Shown here in pieces: positions 42,962-50,473 of a stretch of DNA of 64,000 bases (positions are counted from its first letter, which is position 1; every line of letters starts with the position of its first letter). The stretch is from a virus. Position numbers and translations under genes: made by a program. The notes under the pieces are model-generated. The model was not told the origin of the DNA. It ran no database searches and saw nothing but the letters and a program-made list of their open reading frames with translations. The stretch spans positions 1 to 64,000 of IMG/VR virus record IMGVR_UViG_3300032285_003468; one strand, given 5' to 3'.

Positions 42962-43554
42962 ACAAACTTGTGCCAGTTAAAGACACTTCCCCATGCTCCC
43001 TCGATCAGATGACCAAAAGATAGGGGGTGATCTGCGCGGGATTCTTTAAGGAAGGCTTCGTAAGTAGACTTGGGGCTAGCTAGAATGGTTTCTTTGCTGA
43101 CAAAGAACTGAGCCCCAATGTTTCCGGGAACCCCGGGAGGTACTTTGTCTTCGCTTCCGAAAACTCGGATAAACACATCCATAATAGGACCCATAGGCTT
43201 TTGTGACATCCAAAGGGGGAAAGCACCCATACCGCCGACATACCTCAAAGGTTCTGAGGGTATGAAGTTTTCGGTCAAGATGTCGATGACATCACGTGCG
43301 CTGTGATCAAAGGGCATCCCTTGAAAGAAAATTGTATAGTCCGAGTGATCCCCGTAATGATCTACGAGATGCTGAAAATACTGGCCCGCCTCACGACCGC
43401 CGTTAGGGACCATGACGGGTTTTACGTCGGTCTGGAATTCGGTACGGTCTTCTTTAGCGCAATAAAGAAATACCCGCCAATGAGAGGGTATCCACTTCAT
43501 CCACGATAGATTCTCGCCGTACGAGGCAATCACCAAATCAATACTGGGTTTCAT
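42958..43554 (-). CDS. DUF3431-like glycosyltransferase-associated protein
   Basis: 198 residues: 'DLVIASYGENLSWMKWIPSHWRVFLYCAKEDR', 'NGGREAGQYFQHLVDHYGDHSDYTIFFQGMPFDHS'. The E-(A/S)-x-x-(Y/F)-x-x-x-(I/L)-x-x-x-Y-x-x-(L/H)-x-D-x-(T/V)-x-F-x-Q-G pattern matches my memory of DUF3431 proteins, found with glycosyltransferases. ATGA overlap with the next gene. May be a sugar transferase or synthesis helper. Confidence 0.6.
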   Translation of the reverse strand: MKPSIDLVIASYGENLSWMKWIPSHWRVFLYCAKEDRTEFQTDVKPVMVPNGGREAGQYFQHLVDHYGDHSDYTIFFQGMPFDHSARDVIDILTENFIPSEPLRYVGGMGAFPLWMSQKPMGPIMDVFIRVFGSEDKVPPGVPGNIGAQFFVSKETILASPKSTYEAFLKESRADHPLSFGHLIEGAWGSVFNWHKFV

Positions 43555-43564
43555 AAATTTGAAA

Positions 43565-45844
43565 TCAGACGGTCTTTTGCAATAGGACTTCGGCTTTTTC
43601 GGTTACCCATACCCCATATTTCCAATGCTCACTGCTTCGGCTTCCAACCTCAATCCAGTTGCCCCAGGGCAGATCGGAATTGGAAGTTGCGGGTATGGTG
43701 ACGGAAACCGAATTTACGTAGGGAGAGGTGAGCTGAATCTCGGGGCGAAGGCACTTGGGTAGCTGAATTGAAAGTAGGTTTTTTCCGGTTGTATATCCGG
43801 CGGAACTAGAAGAATAACTACTTGTTCCACTAGAAGTCGAGCTACTCGTTCCGCTAGAAGTAGAACTGCTAGTTCCACTAGTTGTGGAGCTGCTTGTACC
43901 GCTAGTCGTGGAGCTACTGGTTCCGCTAGAGGTTGAGCTATTGGTACCACTCGTCGTTGAACTGCTTGTGCCGCTAGACGTTGAACTGCTGGTTCCGCTG
44001 GTTGTAGAACTGCTGGTTCCGCTGGTTGTAGAACTGCTCGTGCCGCTAGTCGTGGAGCTACTGGTACCACTGGTTGTAGAACTGCTTGTACCACTCTGGG
44101 TGGAACTGCTAGTTCCGCTCTGGGTAGAACTACTGGTTCCGCTTTGATGTGAACTGCTTGTACCGCTAGTCGTGGAGCTGCTGGTTCCACTTTGAGTTGC
44201 ACTATTTGTGCCGCTCTGGGTAGAACTACTGGTTCCGCTGGTCATAGAGCTGTGAGTTCCACTTCCCGACGAAGTATCGTTTGAAGAACTACCACTGTTA
44301 GTAACCCTACTTGTAACCGGGTCGCTGGTGAGTACTGCCCCGGCTCCATCATGAGTCCACGTAGTTTCCGAAGAGGAAGCACCCTTTCCGGAAATTCCGC
44401 TTTGACTGGAGCTGCTAGTACCGCTGCTAGTAGAGCTGTTTGTTCCGCTCTGAGTAGAGCTGCTGGTACCGCTGCTAGATGAACTACTGGTTCCGCTCTG
44501 GGTAGAGCTGCTGGCACCGCTTTGGGTGGAGCTGTTGGTTCCGCTAGTCGTAGAACTGCTGGTAGCGCTTTGAACAGAGCTACTAGTTCCGCTTTGGGTG
44601 GAACTGCTGGTTCCGCTTTGGGTGGAACTGCTGGTTCCGCTTTGGGTAGAGCTACTGGTTCCGCTTTGGGTGGAACTGCTGGTTCCGCTTTGGGTGGAAC
44701 TGCTGGTTCCGCTTTGGGTAGAGCTACTGGTTCCGCTTTGAGTGGAACTGCTAGTTCCGCTCTGGTGAGAACTGCTAGTTCCGCTTTGAACAGAGCTGCT
44801 GGTGCCGCTGCTGGTAGAACTGTTGGTTCCGGTTTGCGAAGAGGTATTGGAACCACTTCCAGAGGAAGTGCTTTGAATGAAACGGGTCGAAGTATACTCG
44901 ATAACCGCGTTAAAGGGTTGTGGGCTTAAAAGGTAATCGAGAGTAACAGACTCCTCAGTCGGGGGGCCAAAGGTGAAGGTCCTGGTGTACCTGGCTTTAA
45001 GGGGTCCGATTGGAGCTTCCTCGAAATGGGGGACGAAAGCCAACTGCTCCGAACCGACCAGTTCGGCGGAAACAAGGATCGGGGGAAGATCAGGCGCTGA
45101 ACGACGCCCGTACCAGACCTGAGGCTCGGGCAGGGCAGGTAGAATACTAGTAAGACGGGTGCTTTGGAGGGTATCGACCGGGTCGATATCGGAAGAACGG
45201 ATGGATCCGTCTTGAGCGCGAATCACACTCGGTCCGACTCCTGCGGGAACCGTCTGCTTCTCTACAAGAACGGGAATGCCATACCGGGCGTCTACCTGAC
45301 CCCCGTAAATCGTAGGGCCGGGCAGAGTGATATAGACTCTGGTAACTTTGATGTACTGGCTATCGAGCGATTTGTCGTCTGCGTCGGACTCGTCTTTGTA
45401 GCGGGTAACCTCCTCTGTATTGAGGACTACGTCGTTTCCATTAGGGGCCGTAGGGAAGAGGGGGTCAACAGAACCTTTCCCAAGCGGTACGTACCCGGCC
45501 CGGGGAATGGTATAAGTACGGATGTAGGACGGGAAATTGGGGTCGGACCCAGCATACTTGATCGCGTAATTGTAAGAATCCTGATTGTCGCGGTCCGTAG
45601 CGTAGACCCGGCGGATCCACATGAAGTTCTGCTCCTGGTCGAGCGGGGTCTGATAAACCAGCTTGAGGCCGGGGAAAGAAATTTGGTCAGGATGAAGGTC
45701 TCCGTATGATAGTGTTACGTAACCAGGAACGCGGGTATCCACGTCCTGGACCACCATCAAATCTTGTACGTTGGGTGTAGGGTAACTGATTACCGGGATT
45801 TCCGGTGACAGAGCGCGGGGTGAAGGTTGTTTAGAAGCGGCCAT
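43565..45844 (-). CDS. Virion-type protein with mucin-like Ser/Thr repeats
   Basis: 759 residues. Residues 1-320 are ordered ('DVDTRVPGYVTLSYGDLHPDQISFPGLKLVYQTPLDQEQNFMWIRRVYATDRDNQDSYNYAIKY', a beta-type structural fold). About 325-680 is a Ser/Thr repeat of 8 residues (SGTSSSTQ, later SGTSSSTT), interrupted at about 483-527 by a unique stretch (GKGASSSETTWTHDGAGAVL). About 690-759 is a short ordered C-terminal domain. Repeats this rich in Ser/Thr are typical O-glycosylation substrates. Two glycosyltransferase blocks lie on either side. Start TGATG overlaps the upstream zinc-ribbon gene. Confidence 0.75.
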   Translation of the reverse strand: MAASKQPSPRALSPEIPVISYPTPNVQDLMVVQDVDTRVPGYVTLSYGDLHPDQISFPGLKLVYQTPLDQEQNFMWIRRVYATDRDNQDSYNYAIKYAGSDPNFPSYIRTYTIPRAGYVPLGKGSVDPLFPTAPNGNDVVLNTEEVTRYKDESDADDKSLDSQYIKVTRVYITLPGPTIYGGQVDARYGIPVLVEKQTVPAGVGPSVIRAQDGSIRSSDIDPVDTLQSTRLTSILPALPEPQVWYGRRSAPDLPPILVSAELVGSEQLAFVPHFEEAPIGPLKARYTRTFTFGPPTEESVTLDYLLSPQPFNAVIEYTSTRFIQSTSSGSGSNTSSQTGTNSSTSSGTSSSVQSGTSSSHQSGTSSSTQSGTSSSTQSGTSSSTQSGTSSSTQSGTSSSTQSGTSSSTQSGTSSSTQSGTSSSVQSATSSSTTSGTNSSTQSGASSSTQSGTSSSSSSGTSSSTQSGTNSSTSSGTSSSSQSGISGKGASSSETTWTHDGAGAVLTSDPVTSRVTNSGSSSNDTSSGSGTHSSMTSGTSSSTQSGTNSATQSGTSSSTTSGTSSSHQSGTSSSTQSGTSSSTQSGTSSSTTSGTSSSTTSGTSSSTTSGTSSSTTSGTSSSTSSGTSSSTTSGTNSSTSSGTSSSTTSGTSSSTTSGTSSSTSSGTSSSTSSGTSSYSSSSAGYTTGKNLLSIQLPKCLRPEIQLTSPYVNSVSVTIPATSNSDLPWGNWIEVGSRSSEHWKYGVWVTEKAEVLLQKTV
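43810..44870 (-). repeat. 24-bp coding tandem repeats (SGTSSSTQ/SGTSSSTT)
   Basis: Over 1 kb of 24-bp units encoding Ser-Gly-Thr-Ser-Ser-Ser-Thr-Gln/Thr. Many units differ at silent positions, but around 44594-44745 several are nearly identical in DNA (ggttccgctttgggtggaac pattern), suggesting recent expansion. A non-repeat spacer lies near 44265-44395. Confidence 0.9.
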
Positions 45845-46023
45845 CAGTCTTCCTCCTCAGTATGTCGTTTACGTTTGCCGTTCTTCGGAGCGTGCCGAAG
45901 GGTGAATTTACCGCTTCCGGGGTCACTTTGCTCTCCGGACAAACAAATCTCGCAGAGCCCGTTGTAAATAGCGGGCTCTTCGTCACAGAGGCGACAGAGT
46001 TGTTCATCGTGGTTGTAGTGCAT
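45844..46023 (-). CDS. Small zinc-ribbon protein (59 aa)
   Basis: Reading from ATG 46023 gives 59 residues with two Cys pairs (CRLC at 10-13, CEIC at 24-27), then 'SGEQSDPGSGKFTLRHAPKNGKRKRHTEEED'. Stop TGA overlaps the next ATG (TGATG at 45844). Eight bases upstream of its start is an ATATACCG site. The Cys spacing and overlap make it a convincing small gene; function unknown (a chaperone or assembly helper is possible). Confidence 0.7.
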   Translation of the reverse strand: MHYNHDEQLCRLCDEEPAIYNGLCEICLSGEQSDPGSGKFTLRHAPKNGKRKRHTEEED

Positions 46024-46031
46024 TGGAGACG

Positions 46032-46052
46032 CGGTATATTATTGACGTCAAG
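46032..46052 (-). promoter_or_regulatory. CTTGAC-N7-ATATACCG motif
   Basis: Minus strand CTTGAC (46052-46047), seven bases, ATATACCG (46039-46032), then CG. The same arrangement, with CGCG following, occurs at 60685-60705 before the portal. It lies 8 bp before the zinc-ribbon ATG and inside the 3' end of the lysozyme gene. Promoter or regulator site is inferred. Confidence 0.45.
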
Positions 46053-46539
46053 TCAAGATGTCTAGCCCAAGAAATTTAGCCTCGTCATAAATCCGGGCCT
46101 TCCAGCCGGAAAGATACTCTTTAGAAGCCGGGCGGTGCTGAACAATAAGATCGAAGACATGGAGTTCGTCTTTCAGATAACCCTCCGGTGTCTTCTGACG
46201 GTTGCGAATCAGGTTAGCCTGATTACGACCGCTCATAGTGGCGCAGTTGAAGTAGATCTCCCCGTACTTAGCGGGCATCAGTTCAATCCGGTCATAGCAC
46301 CAGTGCTTCCAGTAGATGGCGATAGCCTGGTCATAGGTGAGATCAGCAATCTGCTGCTCAGTAAGTTTCCACGGGGCTTCCTTGTGCTCCCCATAATCGA
46401 GACCAAATTTAGTGGTTCCTCCCGGGTCGTTTGGGTCACGCTCTACACGGGCATGGGCATAGTCGCCGTAGTGACCTTTTTCAAACTCAGTCTCGTGTTT
46501 GAGAACAAAAGGGATAAAAGAGTTAAATCGTGAGGTCAC
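46048..46539 (-). CDS. Endolysin, GH108-like muramidase
   Basis: 163 residues. 'FVLKHETEFEKGHYGDYAHARVERDPNDPGGTTKFGLDYGEH' matches GH108 muramidases: catalytic Glu16 in H-E-T-E and the D-P-x-D-P-G-G-x-T-x-x-G-x motif. 'YDQAIAIYWKHWCYDRIELMPAKYGEIYFNCATMSGRNQA' follows the family pattern. It cleaves host peptidoglycan; no signal peptide, so a holin would be needed. It overlaps the membrane protein gene upstream by 17 bp. Confidence 0.88.
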   Translation of the reverse strand: MTSRFNSFIPFVLKHETEFEKGHYGDYAHARVERDPNDPGGTTKFGLDYGEHKEAPWKLTEQQIADLTYDQAIAIYWKHWCYDRIELMPAKYGEIYFNCATMSGRNQANLIRNRQKTPEGYLKDELHVFDLIVQHRPASKEYLSGWKARIYDEAKFLGLDILT

Positions 46540-46975
46540 GGGATAGAAAATCCTTGGGAGATCTCCGCCCTGGGACGAAGACCTCCGTGGTGGTAGGGCT
46601 CTGCAAACCGGAAGAAAGGTCTAGGTTGCCAATCGGCTGGTTACTGGACACGTCTAAAGAATTGCTCTGGTCCAAACTGCGGACCTGCTGCTCGACTTCA
46701 GAGATTACGTTTTGGGCTTGGCTAGTTCCCATCTTCCACTCGTAGACGAGCTTTCCAGTAACCATAAAAATGATGATTGCTCCGATAACGTAAAAGGCGT
46801 TTGTCGTAATGGAGACAAACCCGGCTAGGGCGGGAGTGGGAAGGGTATAGAGGTGGCAAACAGCCCATCTCCAGCTTCCCTCAATGACGAGTACCCCCGT
46901 GACGGAAAGCACCAACCTCTGCCAAGTCGGGGGCAGTTTATCAGCTACTTTGTTGGGAGAGGGTAGTGGAGGCAT
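46523..46975 (-). CDS. Two-span membrane protein, holin candidate
   Basis: 150 residues from ATG 46975, 2 bp after the upstream stop (a longer reading would overlap the upstream gene). Hydrophobic segments about 19-33 (QRLVLSVTGVLVIEG) and 52-78 (AGFVSITTNAFYVIGAIIIFMVTGKLV), then a Ser/Gln-rich soluble tail. Directly upstream of the endolysin, the usual place of a holin or spanin. Confidence 0.55.
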   Translation of the reverse strand: MPPLPSPNKVADKLPPTWQRLVLSVTGVLVIEGSWRWAVCHLYTLPTPALAGFVSITTNAFYVIGAIIIFMVTGKLVYEWKMGTSQAQNVISEVEQQVRSLDQSNSLDVSSNQPIGNLDLSSGLQSPTTTEVFVPGRRSPKDFLSRDLTI

Positions 46976-46977
46976 GA

Positions 46978-47487
46978 CTAGAGATAGCGAACCCAGGTAA
47001 AAATAACGAGAAACACAAACCCTGCGACTACGGCCCTTCCCGCTAGGAAATAAACAGCGGTCTGAGGGTTTACGTAAGGTATAAGCAAGCCCAAGAGTAC
47101 AAAAGCAAGCCAAGCTGCAACAGAAGCCAGAAGAATCCCCAATAGATTGAGTTTCTTCTGATATTTACTAATAGCCTTCTCCTTCTCGATTATCTTTGCA
47201 TCTTTAGTCTCAGAATCAGATTTCCACCAGTCACGCTCCCCGGCCAGCTTGTCAGCCTGAAACTGAACAAAAGATAGTTTTTGCTGAGTGCTTGCCACCT
47301 CCACTCTTCCCGACTGAGCGATCTGGCGGATAAGTTTCCTATCGTTTTCTTTCTGAATCTTCTGGAAATCAGAGTCGATGTTGGTCAAACCCTGCGACAC
47401 TGGTGCCGTGTCAATCGAAGTCTGGCTCTTGTGAGCACAGCTACAGAGTAACAGGGTGGCAAAGGAAATAAGGGTTAATTTTAGCAT
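46978..47487 (-). CDS. Lipoprotein with C-terminal membrane spans (lysis-associated?)
   Basis: 169 residues. Signal peptide with lipobox 'LCSC' (acylated Cys17), a coiled-coil middle (about 40-100) and two hydrophobic C-terminal segments (KLNLLGILLASVAAWLAFVLLGLLIPY and YFLAGRAVVAGFVFLVIFTWV). A lipid anchor at one end and membrane spans at the other fits a spanin-like bridge, but topology is not proven. The gene contains ACCAGTGTCGCAGGGT, shared with the tail adaptor gene. Confidence 0.55.
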   Translation of the reverse strand: MLKLTLISFATLLLCSCAHKSQTSIDTAPVSQGLTNIDSDFQKIQKENDRKLIRQIAQSGRVEVASTQQKLSFVQFQADKLAGERDWWKSDSETKDAKIIEKEKAISKYQKKLNLLGILLASVAAWLAFVLLGLLIPYVNPQTAVYFLAGRAVVAGFVFLVIFTWVRYL

Positions 47488-47499
47488 ATACGGTTAATG

Positions 47500-47773
47500 T
47501 TAAGTGAATAGCATGGTTGAGTTACTTTGAGTGAAACTCCAACCGGAGTATTGTTTAAAATTGATAACGTCGTTTGCGAGCGCAATACCCAATATGTTAC
47601 CGCCGGGAGGTATAAGTAACTCCTACTTCCGCCAATAAAGGGGCTCCGGAGAACCTTCGGATCTCACAAAAGAAATGGCACGAGGTCAGATCAACTGAGG
47701 TTGAGCTAATAGGTAGAAACGCCGAAAAATCGACGCCCTGTTTAATGTTGGGGAAGTCTTGCTTTAAGATCAT
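47500..47773 (-). pseudogene. Frameshifted small phage protein (about 90 aa)
   Basis: ATG at 47773 overlaps the upstream stop (ATGA). Frame one (47773-47597) reads 'MILKQDFPNIKQGVDFSAFLPISS...DLTSCHFFCEIRRFSGAPLLAEVGVTY' and then hits TAA. The +1 frame, open after a TAG at about 47623, continues 'LIPPGGNILGIALANDVINFKQYSGWSFTQSNSTMLFT' to TAA at 47500. Both halves resemble the beta-type phage family 'ikqGadf...DLTgy....iR....g..l'. One base is missing or a +1 frameshift occurs within 47597-47620. Could be a true decayed gene, a programmed event or a sequencing error. Confidence 0.6.
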
Positions 47774-48084
47774 TTTACGGGAGGGTGCTCGGAAACAAGG
47801 TGATCCTCGATCCGTTTAGTGCGGTCGTTGATTTGAGCCAACGTAGCCATGGCTCCAGCAAGAAGCTCGCGACGTTGAGCGGAGTCCTGCTGAATGGTTT
47901 CAATCACGCGATCCTGATCGCGGTCGTGGATCTCCAAGCGAGTAACACGCTCAGGGATAACTGCCCAAAATGACACGAACCCTAAAAGGGCGACGACGCC
48001 GGTAAGAGATCCTACAATAGAATAAAACTCTTTCTTCGGCATTGTTACTGTGGCTTCTCCTGCGGTATCGGTTCCTGTAGTCAT
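47770..48084 (-). CDS. Membrane-anchored coiled-coil protein (holin-like)
   Basis: 104 residues. One hydrophobic segment about 21-45 (FYSIVGSLTGVVALLGFVSFWAVI), then a long charged coil (ERVTRLEIHDRDQDRVIETIQQDSAQRRELLAGAMATLAQINDRTKRIEDHL). This layout occurs in phage holins or XhlA-like lysis partners. ATGA overlap with the frameshifted gene. Confidence 0.6.
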   Translation of the reverse strand: MTTGTDTAGEATVTMPKKEFYSIVGSLTGVVALLGFVSFWAVIPERVTRLEIHDRDQDRVIETIQQDSAQRRELLAGAMATLAQINDRTKRIEDHLVSEHPPVK

Positions 48085-48150
48085 AGTTGGGTAGTTGTTT
48101 AGGATACCCGGCTCAGTAGTTTCCCACTGAACCGGGATATCTCATCGGGG

Positions 48151-48348
48151 TTACTTGCTGAAGCGGATGTTCAGCACGCCGGAGCCATCGGGCTGGACGT
48201 TGATCGCAACAGCGACTGCGTCGGCGAGGGAGGACTCGCTAGCCGGAAGGGTGAGAAGCGGGGTGAGCGCAGCCTTGACGGCGGCGACATCAGCAGCTTC
48301 GAGCTTGGCGGTGGCGACGATGGGTTGGGTTTGGAGGGCGATTGCCAT
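48151..48348 (-). CDS. Small hypothetical protein
   Basis: 65 residues, Ala/Val-rich: 'MAIALQTQPIVATAKLEAADVAAVKAALTPLLTLPASESSLADAVAVAINVQPDGSGVLNIRFSK', a small alternating helix/strand fold. Lies between a glycosyltransferase block and the lysis genes; might be a decoration or tail component. Confidence 0.5.
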   Translation of the reverse strand: MAIALQTQPIVATAKLEAADVAAVKAALTPLLTLPASESSLADAVAVAINVQPDGSGVLNIRFSK

Positions 48349-48393
48349 TGTTGTGTTTGTCCGGTTTGGTCAGTTGGACTCTTCTGGTTTCCC

Positions 48394-49194
48394 CTAGACG
48401 GGTTCCGATTGCCCACCAACTGCGCTGTTGATCGGGGTTTCGGGTTGTCCGTCGACGGGTGAAAAGGTTGAGACGCGGGAATCTGCGACTGCGTAAAGGG
48501 GGTGCCATCCGGGTTTCCAGCAAGCCATATCTCGGGGCATAAGGATCTTGTCAGCTTTGCCAGTCCAAGCGGCCCACCAGGAGAAGGTGGAGGGAGAGCA
48601 CACCAGTGTTTTAGCGTTATACAGGGTGCGGTAATCATGCAAAGAATCCCCGGTCGCCGCTAAAGAGCAGCCGGGAACGAGTTGTAGAAACTTCGCTACG
48701 CGAGGGCTGGATGGTTCGTCGGTAAGTAAATAACACTCATCAGACCCCAAAGACCTAGCGGCAGAAGCGATTGTTTCGATGGGGTAAGCGTGCTCCTCAA
48801 TAGTCTTAGGAGAACCGCTAAAGTAATCCCCCAACCGCAAATGGATAACTGGGACCTCGGTAACGAAATACTTCCCATCGTCGGGGGTCAGCTTGGAGGA
48901 GATAAGATCTTTGTATGGAGAATAGTATTCGGGACAGTGAGGCCACCCGGTAACTATGAGATCAGAAGACTTGGCAAGCTCGGCCACTTTTTCAACACCT
49001 TGGGCTCTTAGCAAATCTTCAGTGACCCCAATAGCCTTGGGCGAAATAGAGGGAGTAGCGTACCCTTTGGTACCAGAGAACCCCTCGATAGGAAACGTTG
49101 CCAGGGCAGATCCACTCAAATGCGAAAGAACCAGCCCCAGAGCAAACTGGAAAAGCCGATTACCTAAGCGACCTGTGTAGTGAACGTGAATCAT
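48394..49194 (-). CDS. GT11-like fucosyltransferase
   Basis: 266 residues. 'GRLGNRLFQFALGLVLS' (about 8-24) and 'VPVIHLRLGDYFSG' (115-127; family motif HxRRGDY) define the GT11 group, with 'CYLLTDEPSSPRVAKFL' and 'CSPSTFSWWAAWTGKADKIL'. GT11 proteins usually carry two Arg in the motif; here the second is Leu (RLGD). Likely transfers fucose or a related sugar; acceptor unknown. ATGA overlap with the next glycosyltransferase. Confidence 0.8.
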   Translation of the reverse strand: MIHVHYTGRLGNRLFQFALGLVLSHLSGSALATFPIEGFSGTKGYATPSISPKAIGVTEDLLRAQGVEKVAELAKSSDLIVTGWPHCPEYYSPYKDLISSKLTPDDGKYFVTEVPVIHLRLGDYFSGSPKTIEEHAYPIETIASAARSLGSDECYLLTDEPSSPRVAKFLQLVPGCSLAATGDSLHDYRTLYNAKTLVCSPSTFSWWAAWTGKADKILMPRDMACWKPGWHPLYAVADSRVSTFSPVDGQPETPINSAVGGQSEPV

Positions 49195-49826
49195 GCGTCG
49201 TAAGTAATAGTGTCCGAGTTATTTCGGGCAGCGTGCAGTGAACCCGTGCGATCCGAGACCGATTCCGCCGTGGTAAATGGCAGAACCGCAGGGCGATAGA
49301 GGCTCAAGCCGCAGGATCGCAAGGAAGACATAAGTACGGACTCATAGCAAAGTCCGACTGATCCATCCGTTGCTTTGCCGACTTGAGAAGTGGCCAGAAT
49401 ACGCCATGCGTTGAGCATGAAGGCGGATTTCTTGAGGACTGGCAGGTAGATCACCGCCTGGGAACCAAAGAAAGGCTTGTCAATCGCAGTCCAATCTCCC
49501 TTGGACTCAGTCAGTCCGTCGCCGCCAAGAATGATTGCTCCGCAGTCCTTGGGGATTTGTGAGGATTGAGAGAACTGCTGCCAGAGTGAGGGATCGAGAA
49601 CCGCATCATCCTCTAAAACAAGTAGGGGTTCATTATCGGGTAGATCCGTAAGAATTGCGTTAAGATGGGAAGCGGAGCAGCCTACAATCGCCTGCTCATA
49701 CGGAAGATTATTGCGCGGGGGGACGACCGCTTCGGTAATCTTAATACCCTTAAAAAACCTCATCAAAGGAAGCAGAAACTGCTCTCTATCGGTACGTTCG
49801 GATCGGTGGATGATAACTGTTTTCAT
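49191..49826 (-). CDS. GT25-like glycosyltransferase
   Basis: 211 residues. 'VGCSASHLNAI' (49-57) and 'LLVLEDDAVLDP' (EDD, 72-74) are GT25/LPS galactosyltransferase signatures; no signal peptide. Coupled by ATGA on both sides. Confidence 0.85.
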   Translation of the reverse strand: MKTVIIHRSERTDREQFLLPLMRFFKGIKITEAVVPPRNNLPYEQAIVGCSASHLNAILTDLPDNEPLLVLEDDAVLDPSLWQQFSQSSQIPKDCGAIILGGDGLTESKGDWTAIDKPFFGSQAVIYLPVLKKSAFMLNAWRILATSQVGKATDGSVGLCYESVLMSSLRSCGLSLYRPAVLPFTTAESVSDRTGSLHAARNNSDTITYDA

Positions 49827-50473
49827 AGTTCGGACTGTTTCAAGACGCAGTTAATAGCATTTAATTTTACGGGATTTCCCATCAAGTAATTGGCGTGGAA
49901 CACAACCGTACCTTCTGGAACCGCAAAAAACTCGGGAACGAAGAACGGAATCAAGTGATCCTGGCGAAAGCCCAAGCTGTACACTTTCGGTGAGAAGAAA
50001 ACTGAGCCCTCTCCCTCACCATACTGGACAACTTTATTGGCCGCCTCTTGATCCGTGAGATTCTCACTTTCGGCCAAATCCAAAACATTTTTCAAAAGCT
50101 GTTTGGTAGAAAAGTTTACTTTGGCGGCAAAGAAACCCATGCAGACCGTACCCCTATCGTTTTGAAATTTAATATCTACCCCATTTAGTTCGTCGGTAAT
50201 GAAGGGAAGTAACGGTTTTAAGAAAATCACATCCACATCTGAATAGATAAAGATTTCTCCTTCGTTCATGCTTTCCATTTGATCCAAAACACGAGACAGC
50301 TTGGTTCTAGAAGTTTTTGCCCACCCGGGGCTATTGAAAAATGCCGAGGGACATTCCTGGGGAATCTCCTGTTGCACAAGCTCGATTCCATCGTTCTGCG
50401 GAAAGGTCTTCAAGAAGGCTTCCAGAAACGCCTTATGGGAATCAGAATAGACTGTTAAAAGTTTAACGCTCAT
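49823..50473 (-). CDS. GT77-like glycosyltransferase
   Basis: 216 residues. 'EIFIYSDVDVIFLKPL' with D-x-D (79-81), preceded by 'SRTKLSRVLDQM'; near the end 'DHLIPFFVPEFFAVPEGTVVFHANYLMG'. GT77-like nucleotide-sugar transferase fold. Overlaps both neighbours. Confidence 0.75.
   Translation of the reverse strand: MSVKLLTVYSDSHKAFLEAFLKTFPQNDGIELVQQEIPQECPSAFFNSPGWAKTSRTKLSRVLDQMESMNEGEIFIYSDVDVIFLKPLLPFITDELNGVDIKFQNDRGTVCMGFFAAKVNFSTKQLLKNVLDLAESENLTDQEAANKVVQYGEGEGSVFFSPKVYSLGFRQDHLIPFFVPEFFAVPEGTVVFHANYLMGNPVKLNAINCVLKQSEL

Noticed and set aside
43800-44900. CRISPR-like array
   Set aside because: The 24-bp repeats are contiguous, in frame and coding; there are no spacers.
43884-44929. Plus-strand frames opposite the Ser/Thr repeats (VELLVPL and TAGSALG repeats)
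   Set aside because: Shadows of the repeat composition of the minus-strand gene.
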